From: an uncultured Christensenella sp.
GTDB lineage: Bacteria > Bacillota > Clostridia > Christensenellales > UBA1242
NCBI GenBank assembly: GCA_949293915.1
Contig: CASFFJ010000061.1
Coordinates: forward strand, 1-5,531
Direction: 5' to 3'
Length of the DNA stretch: 5,531 bases
Of the stretch, positions 4,620-5,531 are shown piece by piece. Position 1 is the stretch's first letter, and every line of letters begins with the position of its first letter. The notes below the pieces were generated by a model. It searched no databases. It saw only the letters and a program-made list of their open reading frames with translations, and was not told the origin of the DNA. The position numbers and the translations under genes were made by a program.

Positions 4620-5531
4620 ATGAATCCATTAAATTATGAAACGAAAGACATAAACAAATATTTTATCAGTTTTGACAGATTGTATGCAAAACCATACAAC
4701 AAAAAAACAGCATCACCATATACAAAAACACGAGTGATTTTGTTGAATGGTACCGAATTTGAAAGTGAGTGGTTTATGCATCAATTTGCGCGCCACACGG
4801 ATAACGAAGAGATCAAACATACACTTGCGGTTGTTAGGAAGCAAGAGCAACAGCAACAAAAACGAATTGCGAGTTTAAAACCACTCAATGAAAGCATACT
4901 TGAAACGACCATTTCATATGAGCAGTTGGCAATTGATTTGACAGCAATTTTAGCGCAGAATGACACTGACCAAAACAATATAAACGCGCTCAATTTTGCA
5001 TTGCTTGAAGACTTTGATCATTTGTACAGATTTAGCAATTTAATGTTGCTTGACATTAAAGGCGCCAGTCCTGATACGCTTGTAGGTAAATTCACAGAGA
5101 TAATGCCAGGTAGGCCAACGATTGCCGAACACAGATATCCAAAAGATGAAATCAGGAAAGGAATGAACTCAAAACGTGTTGATATTTTCACAAAACTTGT
5201 TGCAAACATCATCACAGCAGCTGAACAGCAGACAATGAATTTTTATATGAATATTGGGCAATGGTATAAGAACGATTTAGGTAGAAAACTTTATGCAGAA
5301 ATAGGCTTAATCGAAGAACAACATGTCAGCCAATACGAAAGTTTGAAAGATGCTAATTGTACATGGCTTGAGCAATGGGTATTGCACGAATATACAGAAT
5401 GTTATTTGTATTATAGCGCATACAGCGAAGAGCGTGACGAAAATTTAAAACGCATTTGGCTTGAACATTATGAGATGGAAGTGGCGCACTTAAAGCTTGC
5501 GGTTGACCTACTAAAAAAATATGAGCATAAA
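4620..5531 (+). CDS. Ferritin-like domain protein, 3' end beyond window
   Basis: Open for 304 codons from ATG 4620 to the window edge with no stop, so the protein is incomplete. It is helical and soluble with no signal peptide. The N-terminus (MNPLNYETKDINKYFISFDR) leads to helices with a QEQQQQ run at about 75-80. The C-terminal part looks like a four-helix di-metal site: Glu202 (TAAEQQTMNFYM), Glu232xxHis235 (EEQHVSQY), Glu258 or Glu260 (HEYTECYLYY) and Glu287xxHis290 (EVAHLKLA). The spacings (30, 26-28 and 27-29) fit a ferritin/rubrerythrin-type bundle. An earlier set, Glu101 (SYEQLAIDL) and Asp131xxHis134 (LLEDFDHL), may be a second or degenerate site. I recall similar uncharacterised proteins in Clostridia; the function, iron or peroxide/oxygen handling, is inferred. 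Sampled lines are about 30-45% G+C, higher than the dipeptidase. All five Trp codons are TGG. Confidence 0.82.
   Translation, partial: MNPLNYETKDINKYFISFDRLYAKPYNKKTASPYTKTRVILLNGTEFESEWFMHQFARHTDNEEIKHTLAVVRKQEQQQQKRIASLKPLNESILETTISYEQLAIDLTAILAQNDTDQNNINALNFALLEDFDHLYRFSNLMLLDIKGASPDTLVGKFTEIMPGRPTIAEHRYPKDEIRKGMNSKRVDIFTKLVANIITAAEQQTMNFYMNIGQWYKNDLGRKLYAEIGLIEEQHVSQYESLKDANCTWLEQWVLHEYTECYLYYSAYSEERDENLKRIWLEHYEMEVAHLKLAVDLLKKYEHK

Noticed and set aside
4781..5215. Minus-strand frames of 70 and 65 codons near the window end.
   Set aside because: They are opposite the ferritin-like reading frame, which is continuous for 304 codons with a strong ribosome-binding site and metal-binding motifs.

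Overview
The window comes from a very AT-rich, Gram-positive-type bacterium, most likely a member of the Bacillota (Firmicutes). The reasons are a Veg-family protein, strong GGAG/GGAGG ribosome-binding sites, a Clostridia-like Cu/Zn superoxide dismutase sequence, and a ferritin-like protein of a type I associate with Clostridia. All Trp codons in the intact genes are TGG and all complete genes end in TAA, so the standard bacterial code fits. All supported genes read on the + strand. I cannot name the genus.

Layout: (1) 15-1256, complete tyrosyl-tRNA synthetase (tyrS). (2) 1257-2493, a 1.24-kb stretch with no intact gene of normal size. It holds what looks like a decayed gene (1372-1926) that still has an extended -10 promoter, a ribosome-binding site, a 33-codon intact N-terminal reading frame and a good Rho-independent terminator (1939-1971). 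A second coding-like remnant or structured RNA region follows (about 2001-2264), then the promoter region of the next gene. (3) 2494-2748, a small Veg-family gene with a GTG start. (4) 2926-3414, sodC, with no visible signal peptide, overlapping by 8 bp (5) 3407-4282, an M19-family dipeptidase. (6) 4283-4600, a non-coding stretch of only about 10% G+C. (7) 4620 to the window end, the first 304 codons of a ferritin-like, probable di-metal protein that continues past the edge.

How they fit together: tyrS is a housekeeping gene, and veg is a conserved small gene of uncertain biochemical role. SodC and the dipeptidase are clearly co-transcribed and probably translationally coupled. SodC would dismutate superoxide. 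The ferritin-like protein downstream could bind iron or handle peroxide or oxygen species, so an oxygen-defence theme is possible, but the dipeptidase does not obviously belong to it. The 10% G+C spacer probably separates the sodC-dipeptidase operon from the ferritin-like gene.

Nothing here is a clear new multi-gene system. The most interesting points are the dead gene with intact expression signals, the possible leaderless start of sodC, the sodC-dipeptidase overlap, the His-to-Trp change in the M19 substrate site, and the largely uncharacterised ferritin-like protein.
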